Source: an uncultured Dorea sp. (lineage in GTDB: Bacteria > Bacillota > Clostridia > Lachnospirales > Lachnospiraceae). Taken from it: a stretch of 64,000 nt of DNA. Each line of letters opens with the position of its first letter. The first letter of the stretch is position 1. This document shows, piece by piece, positions 47,874 through 57,147 of the stretch. The notes beneath the pieces are model-generated. The model was not told where the DNA came from, did no database searches, and saw only the letters and a list, made by a program, of their open reading frames with translations. The translations under genes were made by a program, and so were the position numbers. The DNA lies in contig CAJUAM010000005.1 in the NCBI GenBank assembly GCA_910584615.1, positions 52,560-116,559 of the forward strand. Direction: 5' to 3'.

Positions 47874-49262
47874 ATGCAAAAAGAAAGATTATATTTACGT
47901 GAGGAATATATTAAAAAGATTGAAAATAATGGAATTGTTTTAAGTGAGTTAATAAAGTTTGTCTTAAATAAATGGAAGATTATACTGATATTATGTGCAG
48001 TGTTTTTTCTGGGGTGCGTTGTGATAACTTTTTTGGGAGAAGACAAAACGGAGGATGTTTTACCTCAGGAAGAATTGGGAGCACAATTAACAGAGATACA
48101 GCAAAAGAAAGTAAATGATATAATAATAGAAAATGAAAAAATAAATAAAGACTTGGAAGTATTAGAGGAATATGAGGATACTTTAGCATACATGAATATT
48201 GATGCATATAAGTGTCATGTTAATACATTACAGTATTTGATTAACAGCGAAGAGCTGGGCGGAGAAATATATGAGGCATATAGGACATATACGATAAGCG
48301 GACTGAAGGAAATTATTGACGACAAACTAGGCGGAGAGTTTGTTAATCCGTCTGATTTAGTGATTGAAATAGGTAATGGATCACAAGTAGATAATCAGGC
48401 AATTTTTAAGGACAAAAAGTCATATGTGTTGGTTATCAAAGTAGTAGCCGCAGATGCTGATATGAATACAAAACTTACAGATGTGGTCAGGAATGCGTTA
48501 GAAGAATATCACAAGCGTTTAAACTCAGTTATGGGAAAGCACGAATTGATTTTATTATCGGAAAGTAGTTATGTAGGGAATGATGAAGGTACAAAACAGA
48601 AACAGATTGAATTGGAGGAGAAAATAAAAGAGAAAAAAGATTACATTATTAATAACGAAAATCTTTTAAATGAAGATGAAAAAATGTTTTTGGAACAATT
48701 GAAAGATAAGGATAATAACAATATTAAAGATGAGCCAGTTGTATCAGTTAAAAAGCAAGGTAAAAGTATTGTTTGGTATGTTATGGCACTAATTATATGC
48801 GTGATCTTGTCTTGTATAATAGTTGCATGTTATTATATATTTATTTTTGGTAATAGATTAAATGATAGCGAAGAAATTATGACAATTTTTGATTTGCCTT
48901 ATATAGGAGAAGTTTCAAAGAGAAATTTAGAGGCAGATGTGTCTGAATTGAAAGATGAAATAAAAAGTATGTGTTTAGAAAGTGCATCGGGGGAATTATT
49001 TGTATCTGTGATGACAAATATGGGACATATAGAGGATTATTTTGACAAAATAAAAAATGAATTGGTTCAGTATAAAATGAAACTTCTATTTGGCAATAAT
49101 ATTTCAGAAGATTTTGAGTCAATGAAAACAGCACGGCGTTGTAAAAATATGATTCTTATATTTGAGGAAGGAAAGACCCGTTATAAATCTATAGATAGCG
49201 TTCTTCAAAGATGTGATAATTGGGGAATAAATATCATAGGAGTAATTAATATAAAGAAATAG
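47874..49262 (+). CDS. Wzz-like chain-length regulator with degenerate kinase-like domain
   Basis: A 462-residue protein with two membrane helices (about residues 33-55 and 300-325) around a mainly alpha-helical, coiled-coil-rich extracytoplasmic part. The C-terminal 130 residues resemble the nucleotide-binding domain of BY-kinase partners (IFDLPYIGEV at its start, WGINIIGVIN at its end), but no Walker A GxxGxGK(S/T) is visible. ATG 47874 is chosen for AAAGGATGG upstream. It probably governs polymer length without kinase activity; no separate CpsD-type kinase is in the window. Confidence 0.75.
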   Translation: MQKERLYLREEYIKKIENNGIVLSELIKFVLNKWKIILILCAVFFLGCVVITFLGEDKTEDVLPQEELGAQLTEIQQKKVNDIIIENEKINKDLEVLEEYEDTLAYMNIDAYKCHVNTLQYLINSEELGGEIYEAYRTYTISGLKEIIDDKLGGEFVNPSDLVIEIGNGSQVDNQAIFKDKKSYVLVIKVVAADADMNTKLTDVVRNALEEYHKRLNSVMGKHELILLSESSYVGNDEGTKQKQIELEEKIKEKKDYIINNENLLNEDEKMFLEQLKDKDNNNIKDEPVVSVKKQGKSIVWYVMALIICVILSCIIVACYYIFIFGNRLNDSEEIMTIFDLPYIGEVSKRNLEADVSELKDEIKSMCLESASGELFVSVMTNMGHIEDYFDKIKNELVQYKMKLLFGNNISEDFESMKTARRCKNMILIFEEGKTRYKSIDSVLQRCDNWGINIIGVINIKK

Positions 49263-49311
49263 TTGACAAGTTTTTGAATACTAGAGAATGCAAGGTATTT
49301 TAAGGTGAATT

Positions 49312-51288
49312 ATGAAAAAATATGTTTTTTTATTGATAATTATTTTGCTTATTACCGCCTGTGGTAAAATAGGAAGGGGGGGGGGTACTGAATCCATTAA
49401 ACATGTTGATCAAGCTGTAGAAACAAGGCAATTAGAAATTGTAGCAAGTCGTTATGATGAAATTGTTTGGAATCAAGGGTACAGATATTTTGAGATGGAT
49501 ATTTCAGAGGCGCCTATAGAATCTAAGAATGGATATTATCTTGGTTCAGTTGATTATAGTGAGTCAAAATCGTCTTACTGGCCGGCAATTAGACATCTTG
49601 AATATACAATGGCATATATTCGTAATATTGGGCAGGAAAAACTGGCGCAAAAACCTGGTGAAAGAGAAATAATACTTGGGCTAATAGATTTTTGGATTTG
49701 CAATGATTTTCAAAATGAAAAGAATTGGTACTATAATCAAATCGGTGTTCCATATGATCTCGCTGATATAGCAATTATGATGGGAGAATGGTTGGAAGAA
49801 GGGCAGAAAGAAAAAATATCAGAAATATTAGATAGAGGAACGGTGGGAAGGGGCGTAAGGAAGTTAGTCGCAGAATCAAATGGGACAGACTTTCTGAATA
49901 TATCAATAATGAATGCTATTATTACTGGATCGTCAGAATTGATGAAAGAATGTGCATTGTGTATTGGTGAATTAATTATTATAAATGATGATAAAGATAC
50001 AGGGATTCAAACTGATTTAAGCTATTTTGACTACACTGCTCTTTGTTCGGGTGGAGCATATGCGGCAACATATATTGATAACATATCTTGGCTTTTGTAT
50101 CTTGTTCATGATACTGATTTTTATTTTGATAAAGAAAAAGAAAAGATTTTTATTGATTTTCTATTGGATGGACAACGCTTTTTTCATAGAATTGATGGAG
50201 TTCCTCAGTTTTCTATGGCTAGAAGTACATATCAGGCTAGCGGAGGTAGATATGTTAAAAAAGCACTTGAGAGGCTTGTATCTATTGATGGAATTTATAG
50301 ACACGATGAATTAGAAAAGTATTTATTATCTTTCGATGATACATCGTTAATTGAAGGTGGGATTAAGTATTTCCCTATATCTGGAACTATGGTCAGTAAT
50401 GGAAAAGATGGCTATATTGCAGTTAGGGGAAGCAAAGCAGACATAAGTATGACTGATGTGCAGATAGAAGAGGGAGTCTTGAATTATAATTATTCATATG
50501 GTTCAAATACTTGTTATATGCAAGATGGAAATGAATATAGTGCAATTGGAGCTGTGTTTGACTATTCCATGGTTCCGGGAACAACTGCCTATCATGAATC
50601 AGATGAAGAATTGTTAAAACGGTGGGAAGAGGATTATAATCAAACTTGGGGAAATGTGGAATTTATCAATACAGAGAATAATGATTGTATAGGTTACGTT
50701 GGTAATAATATAGGCGTTTTAGTTACGGATATTCGTCATGACAGTATTGATGGGAGAAATATATTTATTTTACGAGATAATACACTTTATTGCCTGGGTT
50801 TAATTTCTATTGATTCAAAAAAGCAGACACAATCAAATAATAGTATTCGTACGACAGTAGATCAATCTTTATCAGATGGTAAAGCATTGACAAACAATGT
50901 TTTAAAAAATGGGGCTTATTGTAAAAATGGAGGCTTTGTATATAGAAACCTTTGTGATAGTATTCTTCATGTAGACAAGAGGGAACAAAATGGAACAATC
51001 AGCAGGATAAGTCTGAATAATCCTGATAGTGACAATATACAAACAGAAGAAGTATTTGCTTGTTATTACGATTGGGGGACAAGTTCGGGTAATATGGCTT
51101 ATGCGTATAGTGTCAGTGCGTTAAATGAGGATGAAAAAATTGTTAATATTGTTAACAATGAAGACTGTCAAATCGTAGAGTTTTCGGATGGTATGATTGC
51201 AGGATATTGTTATAAGAAAACACAGGTACAAGAAGATAATCATGAGTATGATGTGAATGAAGGTGTTGTGTTGCATAGATTAAAATAA
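49312..51288 (+). CDS. phase-variable PL8-like polysaccharide lyase lipoprotein, currently ON
   Basis: A 658-residue lipoprotein. Signal peptide with lipobox ITAC (Cys17), followed four codons later by ten G at 49376-49385 (residues Arg22-Gly25), in frame. The body resembles polysaccharide lyase family 8: NWYYNQIGVP, then an alpha-toroid region, then a beta-rich C-terminal half with TTVDQSLSDGKA. At the active site the segment SYFDYTA-x5-GAYAATY keeps the Tyr (Tyr250) but has Tyr241 where the family has His; the nine-residue spacing matches. It may trim or process capsule outside the cell, or be a binding protein. One G more or less would abolish it. Confidence 0.72.
   Translation: MKKYVFLLIIILLITACGKIGRGGGTESIKHVDQAVETRQLEIVASRYDEIVWNQGYRYFEMDISEAPIESKNGYYLGSVDYSESKSSYWPAIRHLEYTMAYIRNIGQEKLAQKPGEREIILGLIDFWICNDFQNEKNWYYNQIGVPYDLADIAIMMGEWLEEGQKEKISEILDRGTVGRGVRKLVAESNGTDFLNISIMNAIITGSSELMKECALCIGELIIINDDKDTGIQTDLSYFDYTALCSGGAYAATYIDNISWLLYLVHDTDFYFDKEKEKIFIDFLLDGQRFFHRIDGVPQFSMARSTYQASGGRYVKKALERLVSIDGIYRHDELEKYLLSFDDTSLIEGGIKYFPISGTMVSNGKDGYIAVRGSKADISMTDVQIEEGVLNYNYSYGSNTCYMQDGNEYSAIGAVFDYSMVPGTTAYHESDEELLKRWEEDYNQTWGNVEFINTENNDCIGYVGNNIGVLVTDIRHDSIDGRNIFILRDNTLYCLGLISIDSKKQTQSNNSIRTTVDQSLSDGKALTNNVLKNGAYCKNGGFVYRNLCDSILHVDKREQNGTISRISLNNPDSDNIQTEEVFACYYDWGTSSGNMAYAYSVSALNEDEKIVNIVNNEDCQIVEFSDGMIAGYCYKKTQVQEDNHEYDVNEGVVLHRLK
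49376..49385 (+). repeat. poly-G tract C (10 G)
   Basis: Ten G immediately after the lipobox cysteine codons, in frame. Any change other than a multiple of three would truncate the lipoprotein just past its signal sequence. Confidence 0.95.
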
Positions 51289-51335
51289 GTTTGGAGTAGT
51301 TTGAAAAGTTTACAATAATGTAGTGGAGGTTAAGA

Positions 51336-52415
51336 ATGATACCATTGTTTAAACCATATATGCCTGATCTGCCTAAACTAGATTCAATTCTGGCTTCTGG
51401 TCAGTTGTCATATGGAATGTATACTAAAAAATTTGAGGAGCAATTACAATCATATTTTGAAACGCCATATGTGATGGTTGTAAATACATTTTCCTTTGCG
51501 GTATCAGTTGCTGTTACAGCGTTGGGACTGGCTGCAGGTGATGAGGTGATTGTGTCGCCTATGGCTTGCTTAGTCTCAACACAGCCATATTTATCCAATG
51601 GATTAAAAATCAAGTGGTGTGATATAGATCCTAAAAGAGGAACACTTGATCCTATTGCTTTATCTAAGTGCATTACTAAAAAAACAAAAGCAATCATTCA
51701 TAATCATTTTTGTGGTTATCCGGGATATATTGACGAAGTGAATGTCATCGGAAAAGAATATGGAATACCTGTTATAGATGATGGTATAGAGTGTTTTGGT
51801 AGTGAATATAAAGGCAAGAAGATTGGAAACTGCAGTACAGATATTGCGATATTTTCATTTTCGGCAGTTCGTATACCTAATACAATCGAAGGCGGAGCAA
51901 TAATTTTTAAGGATAAGAATTTATATGAAACTGCGCTCAGGTTAAGAGATTCGGGAATAGACAGAAATATCTTCAGGGATGAAATCGGAGAAATAAGTCC
52001 GGATTGTGATATAAAAGAGATAGGTTTTAGTGCGACAATGAGTAATGTAAATGGATACATCGGTCTGGAACAAACGCAAAGGATGGATCAATTGCTAAAA
52101 AAACAAAGGGACAATGCTGCTTTATTGGATAATTTTTTTCGGAACCAGATGCATATGAAATGTGTTTCAGTTCCTGAAGCTCTGCCTAATTACTGGGTCT
52201 ATGGAGTGCTTGCAGATAATAAGCGTCAAACAATCATGGATTTCAGAAACGCAGGTTTATATGCCTCAGGCGTACACATTAATAATAACAGGTATACAGT
52301 TTTCGAGGATAAGACTGATTTGCCGGGTGTGAATGATTTTTATAATCATTTTGTTGCAATACCGTGTGGTTGGTGGATGGAAGCAGAAGAGTGGATAAAT
52401 AACTATAAAAATTAA
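51336..52415 (+). CDS. DegT-like protein lacking the catalytic lysine
   Basis: A 359-residue DegT/DnrJ-fold protein beginning MIPLFKPYMP. The PLP loop reads FSFSAVRIPNTIEGG, so Arg179 stands where Lys forms the Schiff base, and VIDDGIECFG replaces the usual EDAAQ. It therefore cannot be a standard aminotransferase. Possibilities are a dehydratase-like activity, as in relatives with His at this position, or a partner subunit. It precedes three formyltransferase-like genes, which usually act on amino sugars. Confidence 0.75.
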   Translation: MIPLFKPYMPDLPKLDSILASGQLSYGMYTKKFEEQLQSYFETPYVMVVNTFSFAVSVAVTALGLAAGDEVIVSPMACLVSTQPYLSNGLKIKWCDIDPKRGTLDPIALSKCITKKTKAIIHNHFCGYPGYIDEVNVIGKEYGIPVIDDGIECFGSEYKGKKIGNCSTDIAIFSFSAVRIPNTIEGGAIIFKDKNLYETALRLRDSGIDRNIFRDEIGEISPDCDIKEIGFSATMSNVNGYIGLEQTQRMDQLLKKQRDNAALLDNFFRNQMHMKCVSVPEALPNYWVYGVLADNKRQTIMDFRNAGLYASGVHINNNRYTVFEDKTDLPGVNDFYNHFVAIPCGWWMEAEEWINNYKN

Positions 52416-52470
52416 AGTGAATCAAAAGTTTTCATATCAATAATAAGAATAGACAGGAGGATATTATTAG

Positions 52471-53142
52471 ATGAAAGTGATATTTTGGGCATACAGACAA
52501 TGGGGAATTGATGTATTTGACAGCGTAAACCGACATCCGCGGGTTGAAGCAGCATTTCTTTGCAGAACAAGGGAAGAAGTTTTGCGATTACCACTAGAAG
52601 AATATGATTTGCTTTTAACATGTGGGCTTAGCGAAGAGCTGGGGACAGATATTGTTTCTAAAATAGAAGCAATAGGTGTGCACTGTGCAGAATTAGACCG
52701 TTATTCATATGGAACACCTTTACAGCTTCAGATTATTGATGGAATAAAATACACAAAACACCGTATTTTTAGTTTTACTTATGATGAGAATTCTAATCGT
52801 GCACATACTCATAACAGAAGGTACGCTAATGAAGTAACGCTTGATTTATCTGGGAATATGTCGGACATTTTACAACAAATGACGGCTACCAGTAAAGTGT
52901 TATTTAACCAGTTTTTAGATGAATATCCTAATAATGAGTGGAAAATATGGCCTGAAGAGGATGTAGTCAGAACAAAGCGAAAGCCAGAGGACAGTGCTAT
53001 AACAAAGGAAGATCTTATAAAAATGGATACAGAGCAGATGTATAATTTCTTTAGATGTCTTGAAGATCCGTATCCAAATGGATATATTGAAGATGAGAAA
53101 GGATGTTTGTATGTTGAACGTGTCAAATATAAAAGAAAATAG
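52471..53142 (+). CDS. degenerate formyltransferase-like protein
   Basis: A 223-residue protein matching the formyl-transferase fold of the next gene along its length (both start xxxFxAYRxW and end PYPNxxIED). The core motif HxSxLP reads GVHCAELDRY, so Ser and Leu-Pro are lost, and the region that carries the catalytic Asp is IFSFTYDENSN. It may be inactive or have changed function. It overlaps the next gene by 32 bases. Confidence 0.68.
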   Translation: MKVIFWAYRQWGIDVFDSVNRHPRVEAAFLCRTREEVLRLPLEEYDLLLTCGLSEELGTDIVSKIEAIGVHCAELDRYSYGTPLQLQIIDGIKYTKHRIFSFTYDENSNRAHTHNRRYANEVTLDLSGNMSDILQQMTATSKVLFNQFLDEYPNNEWKIWPEEDVVRTKRKPEDSAITKEDLIKMDTEQMYNFFRCLEDPYPNGYIEDEKGCLYVERVKYKRK

Positions 53143-54019
53143 ACCTCTTCGCGTCACATTTTGCGCATATAGAGATTGGGCATTAAAAGCGGTGGAGGCA
53201 GCTATTACCAGTTGTAACCTAGAAGTTGTAGATATTATTAAGAGTAAAGAAGAATATCAGGATAAAGTTCTTTCTTATCCTGACAGATATCTGGATTGCA
53301 TTGTACTTGTTGGTTGGAGCTGGATTATTAAGGATGATATATTGCGCCGTTTTTTATGCGTAGGGATGCATCCTTCTGATTTGCCTATGTACAGAGGCGG
53401 AAGCCCTATTCAGCATCAGATTATTAATGGAGTTGAGAAAACTAAAATTTCATTGATGACTATATCATCAGATGGTGTGGATGTGGGAGATATCTGGTTA
53501 AAAGAGGAGTGGGATCTGAGTGGCCGTACAATGAGAGAAATATTGAATGCTTTATCATTAAGCACTGGATTAATACTCAGAAGATTTTTTGATGAATTTA
53601 CAGATTTAAAGCCTGTAAAACAAGATTTATCGAGCGGAAGCTATTATGCAAGAAGAAAACCAGAAGAAAGCAGGATGTCGTGGGAAGATCTTTCGGAGAT
53701 GAGTTTAAAAGATATATATAATTTAATCAGAGCGTTAGGCGATCCATACCCCAATCTGTTTATCGAGGATAAGGAGGGGAATAAACTGATTTTAAAAGAA
53801 GCTGATTATATACCTAAAATTGAGATTAATGATAAAAATCTTGTAAGGGGGGGGGGTACAATAGATGATGAAGGTCATCATCTGCCAGAAGATGCTTTAG
53901 CGCAAGTATCATATTTATTTCTACATTCTTATAGTATTTTGTTATACAGCGCTATTTCTAGAGGAGTATTAGATTTTTTGAATTTTAATTCGAAAAATAA
54001 CCTTAAACTCCACACTTGA
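53111..54019 (+). CDS. formyltransferase-like protein with poly-G-dependent C-terminal tail
   Basis: A methionyl-tRNA-formyltransferase-like fold of about 240 residues: GMHPSDLPMYRGGSPIQHQI keeps His and the SDLP core, and the later VDVGDIW keeps the Asp region, but the usual Asn before His is Gly. The core ends near EADYIPK, as in the preceding paralog. Ten G then encode Arg246-Gly249 and a 53-residue tail that is partly hydrophobic. With nine G the protein would stop after VRGGVQ; with eleven after VRGGGYNR. It may N-formylate an amino sugar. ATG 53111 follows AAAGGATG. Confidence 0.72.
   Translation: MLNVSNIKENRPLRVTFCAYRDWALKAVEAAITSCNLEVVDIIKSKEEYQDKVLSYPDRYLDCIVLVGWSWIIKDDILRRFLCVGMHPSDLPMYRGGSPIQHQIINGVEKTKISLMTISSDGVDVGDIWLKEEWDLSGRTMREILNALSLSTGLILRRFFDEFTDLKPVKQDLSSGSYYARRKPEESRMSWEDLSEMSLKDIYNLIRALGDPYPNLFIEDKEGNKLILKEADYIPKIEINDKNLVRGGGTIDDEGHHLPEDALAQVSYLFLHSYSILLYSAISRGVLDFLNFNSKNNLKLHT
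53847..53856 (+). repeat. poly-G tract D (10 G)
   Basis: Ten G at the 3' end of the formyltransferase-like gene. Length changes would swap a 53-residue tail for a near-immediate stop rather than destroying the catalytic core. Confidence 0.95.
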
Positions 54020-54071
54020 ATAAATGTTTATGAATGAGATTTGAGTGATTTATAGAAAGAGGGTTGAAAGA

Positions 54072-54866
54072 ATGAAGAAAATCAAAATTGCATATGCGGG
54101 AGGCAGATCCCTTGGCGTTAAGACACTTCAATGGCTTTCTGGTGAGAAACGTTTTGAAGTGGTTGCTGTCTGCCCTGTTCCCTACGAAAATGATCCGGAA
54201 TATCATGACGATTTTATGAGGATCATCCAGGAAAATGAGTATCGCAACTGTGATATAGCAGATTTGAAAAATATTGAAATAGATTTAGGTTTGTCGGTTA
54301 ACTATCATAAAATAATTAAGGAAGATATATTATGTCATTGCAGTATGGGATTTTATAACATCCACCATTCTTATAATTTACGATTAAGAGGACGCAATAT
54401 AACTACTCATGCAATACTAAATACACTTGATGAAAATGTATTTTATCATGGTACATCCCTACACAGGATGGTTCCTAAACTTGATGCGGGACCAATTGTG
54501 GCAAGCAGTGCTGTTAATATTGAAGAGTGTGATACTGCGTACTCGCTTTTTAATAAAGCAGATAAAGCTGCCTATGAACTTATCAAAGAGTGGCTGCCGA
54601 GAATTTCTGAACAGTGCATTTTTCCATACTATCCAGCAAGTGAAGGTATACACATGTACAGAAATGCAGATTTGCCGGATCGAAGAATAGACAGTGAGAC
54701 TATGTCTTCACTTGAAATAAACACATATGTACGGGCCTTTGATTTTCCAGGTAAAGAACCTGCATTTATTGAGAAAAGCGGAAAGAAGAAGCATCTTGTT
54801 TGTTTTGTGAGAGATCAGTATCAGCATGAAATAATGGTTAAGGGACATATCTATTTCACTGATTAG
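54072..54866 (+). CDS. sugar N-formyltransferase-like protein
   Basis: The 264-residue protein has the most complete formyltransferase site of the three: FYNIHHSYNLRLRGRN supplies Asn-x-His-x-Ser and MVPKLDAGPIV supplies the Asp. A short C-terminal part (residues 200-264, FPGKEPAF) resembles the OB-like end of sugar formyltransferases. Substrate unknown; a dTDP- or UDP-linked amino sugar is likely. ATG 54072 is chosen over an upstream TTG. The following 205 bases (54867-55071) contain no gene I can support. Confidence 0.78.
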   Translation: MKKIKIAYAGGRSLGVKTLQWLSGEKRFEVVAVCPVPYENDPEYHDDFMRIIQENEYRNCDIADLKNIEIDLGLSVNYHKIIKEDILCHCSMGFYNIHHSYNLRLRGRNITTHAILNTLDENVFYHGTSLHRMVPKLDAGPIVASSAVNIEECDTAYSLFNKADKAAYELIKEWLPRISEQCIFPYYPASEGIHMYRNADLPDRRIDSETMSSLEINTYVRAFDFPGKEPAFIEKSGKKKHLVCFVRDQYQHEIMVKGHIYFTD

Positions 54867-55071
54867 TCATTAAAGCGCTATATGACTATGACTTCATAGA
54901 GATTTCTACACTTGTTGATGTCAAGTTCAATCAGTCCAATACCATCAGTTGCCAGCAAATCTACTTTTAATATGGAGATTGTTTATTTATAGATGTGTGT
55001 ATGTGTAAGATATAAAAACTTGTAATAGAACATATACGGTCAATTTTTATCAAAGAAATAGGATGTAAAAT

Positions 55072-57033
55072 ATGGATATTAAAAATGCAAGAAAAAAAAA
55101 GCCGCTCTTTTTCATATGGGTACAGCTCGGATTAATTATTTCGTTTGTTTTATGCTCAATATTAATGAGTGGAAATAGTTCAATATATTTGTTCTATAAT
55201 GTTGGAGATGTATATGAAATTTCGAATAATATATATGATATGCCGAACCAGCCTTATGGATATGGGATAACAATTAAAGATAATAAAAATCAATGGAATT
55301 ATTTCTGTGTAGATATAAAAAATAAAGATATAGTAAATTGGAATATTGCTTATGAAAAACGTGAAAATGAGGAAGTGATTAAAAGTAGAGATTATGATGT
55401 GAAGTTACATTCAGGAATGAATCTGCTGGATGTTCCCCAAAATTCATTTAATATGATAAAAATAACCATAGCAGACGAAAACAAACCGGCATATACTATT
55501 AAAAATATGCAGCTTAGAGAGAATAAACCTACATGGAATTTTTTGAAAGCAGCTATGATTTTTTGTATGTCATTTATAATATACACTTTCGGTTCTGGAA
55601 TTATATTATTATTTTGGCGTAGAATAGGCATTACATTTGATTTATATACTTGGGTTGAAATGCTTCAAGATATATATATTGTGTTTGGCAGACAACTGAG
55701 CAGGATTATAAGGCGTTTTCCTATGATGACTAATTATAGAAATGTTATCAGAATAGTCAGCTTTTTGATGATATTTCTATATAGTTTTTGGGTTGAAGCC
55801 TCTAACTTGTATTTTCCGCGTTTTAAATATCATGTAATTATATATTCGTTTTTAATATTAATAATTGCTTTAGCATCTATAGAATCCGATATGAAAAGGA
55901 AAAAATGGAATAAAATTCTTTCAGGGAGTTGGCTGATTTTATGGGGAATGGCATGCGTATCAGACTTTTTGATTCCAAAAGAATTTAGATTTGTCGGGTA
56001 TGCAATGATTTTAGTCATAGGATTTTATATCTTTGTTTGGAACAATATGAAAAATGCAAGTGAATTGCTTAAAGATTTTAGCTGTGCAGTTCATATATTT
56101 TTTGTGTTGATGACAATATTTTGTCTGTTATTCAGACCAGAGACTATGGGAATTCGGTATACTGGATTTAGTAAAAATCCAAGTGTATTTGCTTTGCATC
56201 TGGGAACGTTCTGGGCAGTTACGGTAAGTGAATTAGAGTTCCGAATTCGAAGAAAGCATAATTTTACAAAAATTTTGCCATTTATTTTAGAAGCATGTGT
56301 TATCATTGTTTTTATCTGGAAAGCACAGTCAGCATGTCCGCTTTTGTGTATGCTGGGGATAGCTTTTATATGGTTTATAAAAACTTTTTATTTTGCAAGG
56401 AAAGAGGATATCTATAAGAATTTCAGAGTGGTTATGATAAGTTTCATGATTTTATTAATTCCTGTATACATGGGTATTGATTGGGGAATAAATAATATCC
56501 CCCATAAATTAGGAAGGACGATTACATTCGAAGGGGAAGAGTCATCAGCAAGAATAGAATATGGCATGGTTGTTCATGCCAGTGATTTAAAGGAAAAGTT
56601 TGAAAGAAATAGATTAGTGCAAAAATTTAGCAGGAATAATCTTTCAGGAATGCTTTCAGGACGAGATTATTATTATAGAGCATTCTTGAGGGACATGAAT
56701 CTTTTTGGTCATAAAAAAAGAGTAAGAGTATGGGGATATGAAAGACTTCCGCATAATGCAATAATTGCGATTGCTCATAGATACGGAGTGTTTGCGAGTA
56801 TTCCGTATATTGTAATGCTTATTACTGTTATTAGCCGAACATTTAAATATAGTAAGAGAAAATCGGAGTATGCAGCTATGCCATTTTATGTTTGTTTGTC
56901 TACAATAGTAATGTCTATGGTTGACAATGTTGAGCTGCCATTTATCTGGCTGCCTTGGTTCGGATTGTATTTAATGATGGGTGTGGTTTTTGTGAAGCAT
57001 GAAGAGATTCTCAGTAATGTCGATAAAAAATAA
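55072..57033 (+). CDS. Wzy/O-antigen ligase-like membrane protein 2
   Basis: A 653-residue membrane protein: an N-terminal helix, an extracytoplasmic domain of roughly 120 residues, then about twelve helices. Late segments YERLPHNAIIAIAHRYG and SMVDNVELPF resemble the O-antigen ligase/polymerase family, where a His-containing loop is essential. It may be the second polymerase or a ligase joining polymer to the wall. A run of nine A (55092-55100) lies in codons 7-9. It is the last gene before the IS66 remnant. Confidence 0.75.
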   Translation: MDIKNARKKKPLFFIWVQLGLIISFVLCSILMSGNSSIYLFYNVGDVYEISNNIYDMPNQPYGYGITIKDNKNQWNYFCVDIKNKDIVNWNIAYEKRENEEVIKSRDYDVKLHSGMNLLDVPQNSFNMIKITIADENKPAYTIKNMQLRENKPTWNFLKAAMIFCMSFIIYTFGSGIILLFWRRIGITFDLYTWVEMLQDIYIVFGRQLSRIIRRFPMMTNYRNVIRIVSFLMIFLYSFWVEASNLYFPRFKYHVIIYSFLILIIALASIESDMKRKKWNKILSGSWLILWGMACVSDFLIPKEFRFVGYAMILVIGFYIFVWNNMKNASELLKDFSCAVHIFFVLMTIFCLLFRPETMGIRYTGFSKNPSVFALHLGTFWAVTVSELEFRIRRKHNFTKILPFILEACVIIVFIWKAQSACPLLCMLGIAFIWFIKTFYFARKEDIYKNFRVVMISFMILLIPVYMGIDWGINNIPHKLGRTITFEGEESSARIEYGMVVHASDLKEKFERNRLVQKFSRNNLSGMLSGRDYYYRAFLRDMNLFGHKKRVRVWGYERLPHNAIIAIAHRYGVFASIPYIVMLITVISRTFKYSKRKSEYAAMPFYVCLSTIVMSMVDNVELPFIWLPWFGLYLMMGVVFVKHEEILSNVDKK

Positions 57034-57147
57034 GTGCCAAATATTTCAGCGGATTTCCTAATCCACGGTATTCCTTTATAATTGTAGCTGTTCAAATACC
57101 GTATTGCTCCAGTCTTTATTGTGCGTTTTGCGGCACACGTTTCTAAC

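Noticed and set aside
54867..55071. A gene fragment in the 205-base gap after the formyltransferase genes
   Set aside because: Short frames exist on both strands but none has a ribosome site or recognisable similarity.
55092..55100. Nine-A run near the start of the second Wzy-like gene as a switch
   Set aside because: Lysine-rich A runs are frequent in this AT-rich sequence and the frame is intact; weak evidence on its own.
57034..57147. Inverted repeat ACGGTATT/AATACCGT (57065-57102) as the terminator of the Wzy-like gene
   Set aside because: The loop is 22 bases and no T run follows, so it may be a mobile-element trace instead.
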